From NCBI GenBank assembly GCA_025054615.1, contig JANWZO010000014.1, forward strand, positions 1 through 64,000: DNA of 64,000 bases, written 5' to 3'. The notes under the pieces were generated by a model that was not told the DNA's origin, searched no databases, and saw only the letters and a program-made list of their open reading frames with translations. Source of the DNA: Kiritimatiellia bacterium. GTDB lineage: Bacteria; Verrucomicrobiota; Kiritimatiellia; CAIVKH01. Both the position numbers and the translations under genes were made by a program. This document shows positions 7,694 through 16,010 of this stretch, one piece after another; within the stretch, counting starts at the first letter, position 1; each line of letters starts with the position of its first letter.

Positions 7694-8977
7694 ATGAGCA
7701 TTCCGTACTCCGTAATTGAAATCTTCACCAGCGAGGAGGCGCGAGTGCAAGGCGCTCCGGTTGCTCAGCGGATTATGGAATTCGTTCGGGACCAGAAGCT
7801 GGCAGCGCGGTGCATCGTCCTGCGGGGCATCGCAGGGTGTTACGAAAACGGAGAAATGGCCGCCCATGGCATCGAGGTGCTCTCCTTCAACATGCCGCTA
7901 AAAATCGAGGTGATCCTGCCTGCGGCGGAGGTAGAGCGCATCCTGCCCGAGATCGAGAAGCTGGTGTCGGATGGGATTGTTGCTGTGAGAGACACTCATG
8001 TCCGACTTCATCGAGTCAGGGCTTGCCTTCTGCCCCGGCATCTGCGGGTGCGAGATGCGATGACCCCCGATCCGTACCGCGCCCGGCCGGATACGCCGCT
8101 CAGCGAAATCCTGTCCGCCATGATGCGCGAGCGGTTTGGCGGCGTACCCGTGGTGGACACGAATCTACGGCCCGTTGGCATTGTGACCCAGGGCGACCTG
8201 ATTCGGCGCGCGGGCATGCCGATCCGGAGAGGCCTGCTCGAGGCCTTTGGCCCCGACCATGTGAACAGCCTTTTGCAAAGCCTAGGGTCGATGAAGGCGG
8301 CTGACGTCATGAGTCAGCCCGTCGTCACGGTGAGGGAGCATGAGACGGTTCGCGTCGCCGTGGACTTGATGATCAAGCATAAGATCAAACGGTTGCCGGT
8401 GGTGGACTCCGAGGGGCGCCTGGTGGGAATTTTTTCGCGGCTGGATGTTTTCCGCGCAATTCAAAGGGCGGCTCCGACGACCGCGTCGCTACAGTCGCAA
8501 AAGGTGGACGTCCAAACCATTCGAACCGCGGGAGACCTCATCGAGGCCAGCGTCCCATCCGTTCGACCCGATACGCCGCTCGAGGAAGTGATCCGGCTGG
8601 TTGACACCACCGACGTGCAGTGCGCGGCGGTGGTGAACGAACGGGGAATTCTTTGCGGGCTGATTACGGACAAGCACCTGCTGGAAGCGTTTGCCGAGCA
8701 CAAAACGGGGCTTTGGGAATATCTGCTCGATAAATGGCCGTTTCGAGAAGTCGGCAGGCGCCGAGATGACCTGTTCAAAAACCTGCGCAGTCGCACAGCG
8801 GCTGATATAATGAAAGCTCCGGAGGCGACCTTGCGGGCCGAAACGCCGGTCGAGGAGGCGGTCTGCCTAATGGCCGAGAAAGGGATTAAGCAGATTCCGG
8901 TTGTGGATTCAGCCGGTCGGTTCCTGGGAATGGTCACACGGTCGGGACTTCTCCGGTTGGGCGCGGGAGCCGTTTGA
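7694..8977 (+). CDS. DUF190 (PII-like) protein with four CBS domains
   Basis: 427 residues. Residues 1-105 form a DUF190 domain, a small ferredoxin-like fold related to PII signalling proteins (LRGIAGCYENGEM is its characteristic loop). Four CBS motifs follow at about 115-170, 195-250, 270-325 and 365-425, each ending in a GIVTQGDL-, GIFSRLDV- or GMVTRSGL-type strand. CBS pairs usually bind adenine nucleotides. DUF190 genes commonly adjoin crcB, as here (10-base gap), so this is likely a nucleotide-responsive regulator of anion export or a related stress response. The function is inferred from context only. Confidence 0.8.
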   Translation: MSIPYSVIEIFTSEEARVQGAPVAQRIMEFVRDQKLAARCIVLRGIAGCYENGEMAAHGIEVLSFNMPLKIEVILPAAEVERILPEIEKLVSDGIVAVRDTHVRLHRVRACLLPRHLRVRDAMTPDPYRARPDTPLSEILSAMMRERFGGVPVVDTNLRPVGIVTQGDLIRRAGMPIRRGLLEAFGPDHVNSLLQSLGSMKAADVMSQPVVTVREHETVRVAVDLMIKHKIKRLPVVDSEGRLVGIFSRLDVFRAIQRAAPTTASLQSQKVDVQTIRTAGDLIEASVPSVRPDTPLEEVIRLVDTTDVQCAAVVNERGILCGLITDKHLLEAFAEHKTGLWEYLLDKWPFREVGRRRDDLFKNLRSRTAADIMKAPEATLRAETPVEEAVCLMAEKGIKQIPVVDSAGRFLGMVTRSGLLRLGAGAV

Positions 8978-9033
8978 CCGTCCACGTACCGACATGCGAA
9001 GGTTGGATCGTTCCCCGGCTAGGAGTTTGACGT

Positions 9034-9366
9034 ATGCGAACAGGTTCACCGTGGACGTGGTTGATCGTCGCAGGGCTCTGCGAGATCGTCTATGCAGTGC
9101 TCATGCCGCACACCCGCGCCTTTACGCGTCCGGTGCCGTCGCTATTGGCTCTCCTCTTTGTGGCTGCCAGCATGTACGGGCTCTCTGTCGCCGCGCGCGA
9201 GATTCCGATCGGCACGGCTTATGCCGTATGGGTCGGTATCGGCGCGGCGGGAACAGCCCTTGTTGGAATTCTGTTTCTCGGGGAAAGCCGGGATGCCCTG
9301 AGGTTGGTGAGTTTGTTGGCCATCATCGGCGGAATAGTTGGCCTCAAATTGACCTCGGGACCCTGA
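9034..9366 (+). CDS. Small multidrug resistance (SMR) family exporter, Gdx-like
   Basis: 110 residues, four transmembrane helices. The essential membrane glutamate is E17 in LCEIVYAV, equivalent to Glu14 of EmrE. IPIGTAYAVWVGIGAAGTALVG is the SMR helix-3 region and is closest to the Gdx/SugE (guanidinium exporter) subtype. The family exports cations in exchange for protons as a dimer. ATG 9034 is preceded by an AGGAG Shine-Dalgarno. Only one SMR gene is present, as expected for a dual-topology homodimer. Whether it exports guanidinium or drugs cannot be settled by reading. Confidence 0.8.
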   Translation: MRTGSPWTWLIVAGLCEIVYAVLMPHTRAFTRPVPSLLALLFVAASMYGLSVAAREIPIGTAYAVWVGIGAAGTALVGILFLGESRDALRLVSLLAIIGGIVGLKLTSGP

Positions 9367-9489
9367 ACCCATGGTTTCGCGCCAGTGATCCCGAGCGAAC
9401 AGCAGCGCGCCGGGGCATGCCCGGGCTCGGGGGTGGAGTCCGGCAATGGAGGCTGCCCCAGTTTGATAGGTAAACGATCGGGATCCCGC

Positions 9490-10662
9490 GTGAAATGGCT
9501 GAACCGATGCGTAGTTGGCATCGGGCTGGCCAGTCTGCTGAGCGACTGGTCTCATGAGATAGCCACTGCGGTTCTGCCGGTTTACCTTGCGGGGCTCGGT
9601 GTTTCGGCGGCGTGGCTGGGTTTGATTGAGGGAACGGCGGACGCAGTGTCCTCGTTCGCCAAAATGGGCTCCGGCTATTACACCGACCAATTTCAACGAC
9701 GAAAACCCATCGCCGTAGTGGGGTATATCATCACGGCTTTCGGGACGGCGGCCATCGGTCTGGCGTCTCAGGCGTGGCACGTGCTGTTGGCCCGTACTGC
9801 GGCTTGGTTTGGGCGCGGGATTCGAACGCCGGTCCGCAAGGCGCTCCTTGCGGCATCGGTGGAGGCGCCCGCTTATGGGCGCGCTTTTGGGTTTGAACGC
9901 ATGATGGACACCCTGGGCGCGATTGTCGGCCCGGCCACCGCCCTTGTGCTTCTGCAGTGGACGGGCCATCGGGCGGATGCCGTTTTGGCGATAACTCTGA
10001 TTCCCGGCCTAGCAGCGGCTGCCGCCATTGCCCTCCTCGTTCGCGAGCGGGCTAGGACCCCTGTTGCCCACGTTTCATTCGCGGCTCGACTTGCCGCCCT
10101 GCCTCTCGGGTTCCGCCGATTTCTACTGGGCGTGGGCGTTTTCGGGATCGGCGATTTTTCGCACACGCTACTGATCCTGCTAGCAGTGGAGTCGCTCACC
10201 CCCTCGATGGGGGCGGAACGTGCCTCGCTCGCCGCAACAGCGCTTTACCTGTTTCGGAACGTGTTGAATGCGGCATTCGCTTACATCGCCGGCTGGCTGG
10301 CCGACCGGTTTGACAAGCGTCGGATTTTGTCGGCCGGCTACGCATTGGCTGGCGTGATGGGCCTTCTCCTTGCCCTCGCCCCGCTCCGCCTTCCGGTATT
10401 CTGCGTCATCTTTGCGCTGGGTGGAATCTACATGGCAATCGAGGAGTCGCTGGAAGATGCCCTTGCCGCGGAGCTCGTGGATCGCGAACACCACGGCATG
10501 GGGTTTGGCACCCTGGCAACGGTCAATGGAATAGGCGATTTTTTGAGCAGCGCAGCCGTCGGATTTCTATGGATGCATTTCGGCCGGGAAGCGGCTTTTG
10601 CCTGTTGCAGCGTCCTTTTTTTTGCGGGGTCCTTGCTAGTGAGGAGCCGACCAAGGGAGTAG
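9490..10662 (+). CDS. Major facilitator superfamily transporter
   Basis: About 390 residues from GTG 9490, chosen because the preceding 35 in-frame codons look non-coding (Gly/Ser/Pro-rich, no helix); the open frame itself reaches back to 9385. Twelve hydrophobic segments are expected. DQFQRRKPIAVVGYI resembles the loop 2-3 MFS signature and LADRFDKRRILSAGY the loop 8-9 copy. It ends 4 bases before an arsenate-reductase-like gene, so export of an arsenic species is possible, but other substrates are equally allowed by sequence. Confidence 0.75.
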   Translation: MKWLNRCVVGIGLASLLSDWSHEIATAVLPVYLAGLGVSAAWLGLIEGTADAVSSFAKMGSGYYTDQFQRRKPIAVVGYIITAFGTAAIGLASQAWHVLLARTAAWFGRGIRTPVRKALLAASVEAPAYGRAFGFERMMDTLGAIVGPATALVLLQWTGHRADAVLAITLIPGLAAAAAIALLVRERARTPVAHVSFAARLAALPLGFRRFLLGVGVFGIGDFSHTLLILLAVESLTPSMGAERASLAATALYLFRNVLNAAFAYIAGWLADRFDKRRILSAGYALAGVMGLLLALAPLRLPVFCVIFALGGIYMAIEESLEDALAAELVDREHHGMGFGTLATVNGIGDFLSSAAVGFLWMHFGREAAFACCSVLFFAGSLLVRSRPRE

Positions 10663-10666
10663 CCTC

Positions 10667-11107
10667 ATGAACCGAGCGCGCAAGTTGAAGATTCTTTTTC
10701 TGTGCACCGGGAATTCCTGCCGCAGCCAGATGGCGGAGGGCTGGGCGCGGGCTCTCAAGGGGGATTCGATTGAACCCTTTTCAGCCGGACTTGAAGCGCA
10801 CGGACTCAATCCCAATGCGGTCCGCGTCATGGCCGAGGCAGGAGTGGACATTTCGGCGCAGCGGTCCAAGACGGTCGAAGAACTCCGCGGGGAGGCGTTC
10901 GATGTCGTGGTTACGGTTTGCGGGCATGCGGATGAAACCTGCCCCGCCTGGTTGCGCGGGGCGTCGCGCGTAATTCACGTGGGATTCGACGACCCTCCCA
11001 GGCTGGCGAAAATGGCCAGCAGCGAGGAAGAGGCGTTGGGTCATTATCGAAGAGTCCGGGATCAGATTCGTAATTTTGTCGCAACGATCGAACAATATTT
11101 GAGCTAG
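10667..11107 (+). CDS. Arsenate reductase-like low-molecular-weight phosphatase
   Basis: 146 residues of the low-molecular-weight protein tyrosine phosphatase fold. The P-loop Cys-X5-Arg is CTGNSCRS (Cys13 to Arg19), and VTVCGHADETCP near residue 85 carries the second and third cysteines of thioredoxin-coupled ArsC proteins. These reduce arsenate to arsenite in the cytosol through a cysteine cascade. Four bases separate it from the upstream MFS gene, so the pair likely works together (inference). A plain phosphotyrosine phosphatase would lack the downstream cysteine pair, so arsenate reductase is favoured. Confidence 0.8.
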   Translation: MNRARKLKILFLCTGNSCRSQMAEGWARALKGDSIEPFSAGLEAHGLNPNAVRVMAEAGVDISAQRSKTVEELRGEAFDVVVTVCGHADETCPAWLRGASRVIHVGFDDPPRLAKMASSEEEALGHYRRVRDQIRNFVATIEQYLS

Positions 11108-11145
11108 TCGCCTCGTTAATAGTTCCAGAGGACCGTTTCCTGGAT

Positions 11146-11592
11146 ATGGATTTCCCCATGAAGCTTGCAAACAAACTGACGTGGAATCGGATCGTCGATT
11201 TTCTGCTCTGGCTGTCCATTAGCCTGATGGCGGCCACCGGATTCATCCTCCGGTATCGATTGCCGCCCGGAAGCCGCGGAGGTCGCGGGCTCGAAATATG
11301 GGGCTTGAGCCGGCATGAATGGGGCGACCTGCACGCGTGGCTGGCATATGTGGCGATTGCGCTGGTCTTGCTCCATCTCGCCCTTCATTGGAAGTGGCTC
11401 TGGTACACGGCTTGGCCCGGTCTGAAATGGCCGGTTCTGGTGGGCTTGTTAGCGGGTCTGCTGTTGGTGCTGGCCGTCTGGATTCTTCCGGTGGAGCATC
11501 GGGGCTTCGCTGAAGAGCGTGGGTATCAGGGAGGAGAGGGGAGAGATGTCTCGGATCCACGATCGTCCCAACGAAGCTATTCTATCCCCTGA
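11146..11592 (+). CDS. DUF4405-like cytochrome b561-type membrane protein
   Basis: 148 residues with three hydrophobic segments (about 15-38, 62-88, 98-118). Histidines in HEWGDLHAWLAYVAI and LLHLALHWKW are spaced as in b-type haem-binding membrane proteins, and DUF4405 is described as such. The C-terminus is hydrophilic and poorly conserved-looking. The start may instead be ATG 11158. It is the last gene of the same-strand cluster beginning with crcB; a link to redox or detoxification is only contextual. Confidence 0.6.
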   Translation: MDFPMKLANKLTWNRIVDFLLWLSISLMAATGFILRYRLPPGSRGGRGLEIWGLSRHEWGDLHAWLAYVAIALVLLHLALHWKWLWYTAWPGLKWPVLVGLLAGLLLVLAVWILPVEHRGFAEERGYQGGEGRDVSDPRSSQRSYSIP

Positions 11593-11720
11593 AATTCTGC
11601 GCCCGAAAGAAAGGGTCCCAACAGAAACCCAAGAGACACACTTGAAACTTTCCGTTCAAAATCCAGTAAGGTGACTGTTTTCTTTCGTCGTGATAGGCCG
11701 ACGTTGCCCAATCAAGAATA

Positions 11721-11812
11721 TGGCGGAGAGGGAGGGATTCGAACCCTCGATACGGTGTTACCCGTATAACGGCTTAGCAAGCCGCCGCTATCGACCACTC
11801 AGCCACCTCTCC
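11721..11812 (-). tRNA. tRNA-Ser(GCU)
   Basis: Read on the minus strand. Acceptor GGAGAGG pairs with CCTCTCC, followed by G and an encoded CCA. Anticodon stem GCGGC/GCCGT encloses TTGCTAA with anticodon GCU, which decodes AGC/AGU. A long variable arm (about 17 bases, stem around ACGGGTAACACCGT) identifies a class II serine tRNA. T-arm GGTTCGAATCC is present. Confidence 0.95.
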
Positions 11813-11904
11813 GTTGTGGTTGAGCACAGCATTGGCACACTATCTGTTTAAGCGCTCCCTGGCAAGCCCGGAACCAAATCGTTTGATTTTGCGCCAGCAT
11901 TGCC

Positions 11905-11934
11905 TTGACTTGGCATCAATTTTTCGCGTATTCA
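11905..11934 (+). promoter_or_regulatory. Candidate sigma-70 promoter of the MotA/ExbB-like operon
   Basis: TTGACT (11905-11910), 18-bp spacer, TATTCA (11929-11934). It would give a leader of about 60 bases before ATG 11999. Confidence 0.4.
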
Positions 11935-11998
11935 ATCGGTCAAGCTCGCGCGGAGCATCAGCAGCCCACAAAAGCAAATAAATAACTACGGGGGCGAT

Positions 11999-13495
11999 AT
12001 GGATCAGACCGAACAACAGTCCGAAGTCCCGCTGGAAGCCCAACCCGAAGAATTTCAGTCACTACGGGGCGCGAGGCCGGGGACCGACGCCAACGTATTT
12101 ATACAGATCACCGTCGGCATACTGGGCACCGTTCTGGTGGCGCTCGCCGTTATTCCCCTGAAGGGGACCAAAGCGGACTACCTCTACGGCATCATCAACG
12201 ATCGCGGACCTGTTCAGTATTTGGAACTGCTGATGTCTTTCATGGTGGGTTCGCTGATCGCGCTCAAGAGCCGAATTGTGAATCGCAATCTTCGAGTGGT
12301 GGCGTCAAATCCGCTGCCGCCGGAGCTGGATTTGAACGATGACGCCGCTCTGCAGGCATTTCGAGATTCTTTGCCCCAACGGCCTGAATTTGAGTGGAGC
12401 ATTCTGCTGAACCGACTCGATCGCGCCCTCGCCCTCTGGCTGGGCAGCAAGGACGTTTCCCGGCTGGCCACCTATCTGCAATCGGAGTCGGCCCGTGATC
12501 AAGCCGCGTCAGACTCTTCCTATTCGCTGGCGCGGGCGTTGATGTGGGCGATTCCGATTCTGGGCTTTATTGGAACGGTCAACGGGCTCGGGCAGGCTGT
12601 CGCCGGATTCGGCGTTTTGGGCGGCGCGGCTGACGTCGGCGCCATCAAGGAGGCCATTGGGAAGGTCACCCTGGGTCTCGGCGTTGCCTTCGACACGACC
12701 CTGTTGGCTCTGATTCTCACAACGCTGCTGATGTTCCCATTGACGGCGTTTCAGCGTCGGGAAGAAAACCTCTTCGGCGAAATCGATAATTATTTGGAAG
12801 ACGTCCTGCTGGCGCGTCTTCCGTCTCCGGAACAAAAACCGATCGTGATTGAGAATCTGGAGGACTCCATTGAGGCCGCATTCCGCCGCTACATACCCGA
12901 CCCGGACCGTTACGATGAAGTGTTTACCCGCTCGATTGATCGGGCCGCGGCGGCGGTGGAAGAGCGCTTTGCGGGTCTTTCGGCAAAGTATGAAACAGCG
13001 CTCCGCGACATGGGGCAACGGCTGGCAGATCAGCTCAGTGGTGCCGGCACCGCGGTGGAGCAGAGCCTTCGTGGGTTGGCCGACGAAATCCGGAAGCAAG
13101 ATGATCGGACGCTGGAGGCTCGCCGCTTGCTCGGCGAGCAGGAGGCCACGCGATTCAGGGAGGTTGCCGCCGACATCAACGCGACCGCCGAGCGTATTGC
13201 GCGCAGCTATCGCGAGGGCGCCGAGTCGCTGCAATCCAGCGCCCGCGCAGTGTCTGAACAGATGGCGACCGCTTCCCGCGATCTTGCGGAAAAAATGACG
13301 GAAGTAAGCCGCCTTGCGGCGAATATCGATGGGCTTCTGAAAGTCAGCCAATCGATTGATCAGACTCTGGCGACCTTGTCCGCGTCCGAGGCATTCAAGG
13401 CGACTCTCGAAGATTTGAGGAAACAGCTCCAGGCGACAACCGAATTGTGCAACCGGTTGAGCCGGCCTCGCATCATTACGCTGCGCGAAGAATAA
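11999..13495 (+). CDS. MotA/TolQ/ExbB-family proton-channel protein with long coiled-coil tail
   Basis: 498 residues. Hydrophobic helices lie at about 33-54, 72-92, 178-207 and 222-250. The last two carry the family core: AIPILGFIGTVNGLGQAV and GLGVAFDTTLLALILTTLL. Residues ~310-480 are charged, heptad-like and predicted coiled coil (RSIDRAAAAVEERFAGL onward). TolQ/ExbB/MotA proteins form proton-conducting stators paired with a single-helix partner carrying an aspartate. The two following genes look like such partners. The extended cytoplasmic tail recalls ZorA of the Zorya defence system, but no nuclease or helicase gene is present. The force-generating role is inferred; the target is unknown. 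Confidence 0.75.
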   Translation: MDQTEQQSEVPLEAQPEEFQSLRGARPGTDANVFIQITVGILGTVLVALAVIPLKGTKADYLYGIINDRGPVQYLELLMSFMVGSLIALKSRIVNRNLRVVASNPLPPELDLNDDAALQAFRDSLPQRPEFEWSILLNRLDRALALWLGSKDVSRLATYLQSESARDQAASDSSYSLARALMWAIPILGFIGTVNGLGQAVAGFGVLGGAADVGAIKEAIGKVTLGLGVAFDTTLLALILTTLLMFPLTAFQRREENLFGEIDNYLEDVLLARLPSPEQKPIVIENLEDSIEAAFRRYIPDPDRYDEVFTRSIDRAAAAVEERFAGLSAKYETALRDMGQRLADQLSGAGTAVEQSLRGLADEIRKQDDRTLEARRLLGEQEATRFREVAADINATAERIARSYREGAESLQSSARAVSEQMATASRDLAEKMTEVSRLAANIDGLLKVSQSIDQTLATLSASEAFKATLEDLRKQLQATTELCNRLSRPRIITLREE

Positions 13496-13534
13496 ACCGG
13501 AAGTTTTAAGATGGGCATCAGGGAGTGAGGGGAC

Positions 13535-14062
13535 ATGGCTGAAAAGGAGACCAAGACAGACTTTTCGTCCTTCATGTGTGTCATCCTGATGCTCACGGGA
13601 TGTCTTGTCACAATCATGATCAGCAATGTGGTCGTTATTTCAGCCAATCCTGAAAACGTTCAGATTACCTCGATTATTCCGACTGGCGTTGGTGCGGGGG
13701 ACGACGAGTCGGATAAAGAGATTATTGACCCTTTCGGCAATGTCGTGAAAGCGCCATGGTATCTCGAGGTCTGGCGCGACCGGCTTATTATTCATCCCGG
13801 CGGAGAAGAAATTCTCATCCGCGAGCTCGAGTCGAAGGACAACAAGTTTGAGCGATTCCTCAAATTCGTGGAGGAGCGGAAAAATCGGCAGTACATCGTT
13901 CTCCTGGTGCGGCAAAATGCGGGATCCGTGGCTCGTAAATTGAAATATGTAATCCGCGACCGCAAAATCGACATCGGAATGGATCTGTTATACGGCACCG
14001 ACCCGATTCGGCTGAGAAATGTCGATACAAACCAGACAATGAGCGTTACCGGAGTCATTTAG
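13535..14062 (+). CDS. Single-helix membrane protein of the MotA/ExbB-like unit
   Basis: 175 residues. One hydrophobic helix near the N-terminus (about 12-37: FMCVILMLTGCLVTIMISNVV) is followed by a mixed alpha/beta domain (WYLEVWRDRLIIHPGGEEIL, YIVLLVRQNAGSV). This layout matches ExbD/TolR/MotB partners, though the helix lacks an obvious aspartate; a Cys-containing LTGC sequence is present instead. The middle segment predicts a compact domain like the C-terminal half of ExbD-type proteins. It sits 39 bases after the channel gene and 16 before the next gene. I do not recognise a named family. Confidence 0.6.
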   Translation: MAEKETKTDFSSFMCVILMLTGCLVTIMISNVVVISANPENVQITSIIPTGVGAGDDESDKEIIDPFGNVVKAPWYLEVWRDRLIIHPGGEEILIRELESKDNKFERFLKFVEERKNRQYIVLLVRQNAGSVARKLKYVIRDRKIDIGMDLLYGTDPIRLRNVDTNQTMSVTGVI

Positions 14063-14078
14063 GGATAGGAATCAAAGC

Positions 14079-14720
14079 ATGCCCCGCAAACATCAAACGG
14101 AGGGAGCTGTCAACCTGGACTCCTTCCTCGACATTCTCACCTGTTTGCAGGGAATCCTTATGCTGGTGATCATCGCCACCGGGATCGACGCGGCCCAGAC
14201 AAAAGTTCTGATCCCGACCCCTATGGAGCGCGTCAGCGCGCGAACGCCTGTTTATCTTGAATGTCGGGGCAACAAAATCTATCCGCTCGATAGTTTTGAG
14301 CTGGCGCGAAAAGCACGAGCCGAGGTGCAACGCATCAATCAGGAGGCCGCTGGGGATCCCATCCGCAAAATGCAGCTTCTCGGCGGCTTGCGGGTCACGG
14401 ACGATTTCTATGAGGTTGACATGTCCTATTATCTGGTCGGGCAGCTTGTTATCAAGCCGCGGCCCGATCCTGCGAGAGACGGCTATGAACTTGAGGAGCG
14501 GTCGACCTTCGCCACAGACAATTTTATGGTGAATCTCCTTAAGAATTTTCCGAAAGAGAATCGGCGCATCGTTTTGATCGCCCGCGACGACAGTTATTCC
14601 GTCTTCAAGGTGGCCCAACGGCTTGCCTTTCTGGCCCAGGTTGAGCTTGGCGTTGAAATTTATGACCGCAATGAAAACCTTCGATTCACCATGCAGGGCC
14701 TTCTGATCTCGACCTCGTAA
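14079..14720 (+). CDS. ExbD-like single-helix protein of the MotA/ExbB-like unit
   Basis: 213 residues. VNLDSFLDILTCLQGILMLV, about residues 11-30, resembles the ExbD/TolR entry: an acidic residue (D17 region, plus D at LDIL) at the start of a single helix, as needed for proton coupling. The rest is a periplasmic alpha/beta domain (FAQRLAFL-like helices, IVLIARDDSYSVFKVAQRL). It follows the 175-residue gene by 16 bases and precedes fabZ by about 80. Together with its neighbours it looks like a stator plus two different partners. Confidence 0.6.
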   Translation: MPRKHQTEGAVNLDSFLDILTCLQGILMLVIIATGIDAAQTKVLIPTPMERVSARTPVYLECRGNKIYPLDSFELARKARAEVQRINQEAAGDPIRKMQLLGGLRVTDDFYEVDMSYYLVGQLVIKPRPDPARDGYELEERSTFATDNFMVNLLKNFPKENRRIVLIARDDSYSVFKVAQRLAFLAQVELGVEIYDRNENLRFTMQGLLISTS

Positions 14721-14801
14721 CCTGTTCAGAGTCGCTTTTTTCCGCTTTCCGCGTCCGCATCTTTGGTTCACATTTACAGCAACTGGCGGAGGCTAGCCCA
14801 G

Positions 14802-15233
14802 ATGCCTGACATTCTGATTGAAGATATTATGCGGATTCTGCCGCACCGGTACCCGATGCTTCTCATCGATCGGGTGGTCGAATGCGAAGGGGACCGGGTA
14901 GTTGCGATCAAAAATGTGACGGCCAATGAGCCCTGCTTTTCCGGCCATTTCCCCGGGCGCCCGATTTTTCCCGGCGTTCTCCAGCTTGAAGCCATGGCGC
15001 AGGCGGGCGGCGTGCTGATGAATCAGTCGTATGGAGAGCCCGGGCGAATCGCCTATTTTCTGGCCGTGGACAAAGCTCGCTTCCGCCGCGTGATCCGCCC
15101 CGGCGACACCATGCGAATTGAAGTGGTTTTTCAGCGCGCGCGCCTCGGCATGATGCGGTTGCATGGAACGATTACCGTGGACGGTGAACTCGCCTGCGAG
15201 GCCGACATCATGTTCGGCTACGGGGATGCCTGA
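14802..15233 (+). CDS. fabZ: 3-hydroxyacyl-ACP dehydratase
   Basis: 143 residues from ATG 14802 (MPDILIEDIMRILPHRYPML), supported by a GGAGG Shine-Dalgarno about 10 bases upstream; a longer frame from 14763 is less likely. FabZ dehydrates (3R)-hydroxyacyl-ACP in fatty-acid elongation. Conserved points: PHRYPMLLIDRV with the catalytic His, and GHFPGRPIFPGVLQLEAMAQ with the catalytic Glu. It is followed after 3 bases by lpxA, matching the frequent fabZ-lpxA pairing in which both enzymes draw on 3-hydroxymyristoyl-ACP-type substrates. Confidence 0.95.
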   Translation: MPDILIEDIMRILPHRYPMLLIDRVVECEGDRVVAIKNVTANEPCFSGHFPGRPIFPGVLQLEAMAQAGGVLMNQSYGEPGRIAYFLAVDKARFRRVIRPGDTMRIEVVFQRARLGMMRLHGTITVDGELACEADIMFGYGDA

Positions 15234-15236
15234 AGC

Positions 15237-16010
15237 ATGGCCACAGTTCACCCCTCCGCCATCGTTTCGCCGAACGCCCGGTTGGGGGAGGATGTCTACA
15301 TCGGACCATATTGCACCGTTGGCCCGGATGTGGAGATCGGAGACCGCACGCGCCTCATCTCTCACGTCGTCGTCGACGGATTCACCCGGATCGGCAGCGA
15401 TTGCACGATCTTCCCATTTGCGAGCATCGGGCTGCAGACGCAGGATCTGAAATATCGCGGCGGTCGTCCCGGAACGGTCATCGGTGACCGCACCACGATT
15501 CGAGAGTACGTTACCATAAACGCCGCGACAAAAGATGGGGATCTGACGCGGGTGGGGTCCCATTGTCATATCATGGCTTATGCCCACATCGCGCACGATT
15601 GCGTCGTCGGAGACCATGTGATTATTGCCAATGTTGGCACGCTGGCGGGGCATGTAATCGTTGAAGACAGGGTCCTCATCGGGGGGCTGAGCGGCATCCA
15701 CCAGTTCGTTCGCCTCGGACGAAATTGCATCGTGGGTGGGTGCACAAAAATCACACAGGACGTGCCTCCATTCATGATGGCCGACGGCAATCCGCCGAGG
15801 GTCCCCGGCATCAATGCGTTGGGGCTAAAGCGCGCCGGTCTATCAGAGGAGGCGCAGCATGCTCTCAAACAGGCGCATCGGCTTCTTTATCGCAGCGGCC
15901 TGAATACAAGCGCCGCCCTCGCGCGGATGGAGCAGGAATTGCCGCGCCTGCCGGAAATCGAGCACCTCATCGCATTTATTCGGGCATCCGAGCGCGGGAT
16001 TATCAAGTGA
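15237..16010 (+). CDS. lpxA: UDP-N-acetylglucosamine O-acyltransferase
   Basis: 257 residues. LpxA performs the first step of lipid A synthesis in the cytosol. The N-terminal ~190 residues are left-handed beta-helix hexapeptide repeats such as AIVSPNARLGEDV and VIVEDRVLIGG. The catalytic-His region reads IMAYAHIAHDCVVG, and the lipid-ruler segment HQFVRLGRNCIVGG is normal. The C-terminal helical part (ALKQAHRLLYRSGLN) is typical. Its presence shows the host makes LPS. The stop overlaps the gspD GTG start (16007-16010). Confidence 0.95.
   Translation: MATVHPSAIVSPNARLGEDVYIGPYCTVGPDVEIGDRTRLISHVVVDGFTRIGSDCTIFPFASIGLQTQDLKYRGGRPGTVIGDRTTIREYVTINAATKDGDLTRVGSHCHIMAYAHIAHDCVVGDHVIIANVGTLAGHVIVEDRVLIGGLSGIHQFVRLGRNCIVGGCTKITQDVPPFMMADGNPPRVPGINALGLKRAGLSEEAQHALKQAHRLLYRSGLNTSAALARMEQELPRLPEIEHLIAFIRASERGIIK

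Noticed and set aside
11999-14720. Zorya defence system
   Set aside because: The long coiled-coil tail recalls ZorA, but no OmpA-type ZorB, ZorC/D helicase or ZorE nuclease is present, and the neighbours are housekeeping genes.
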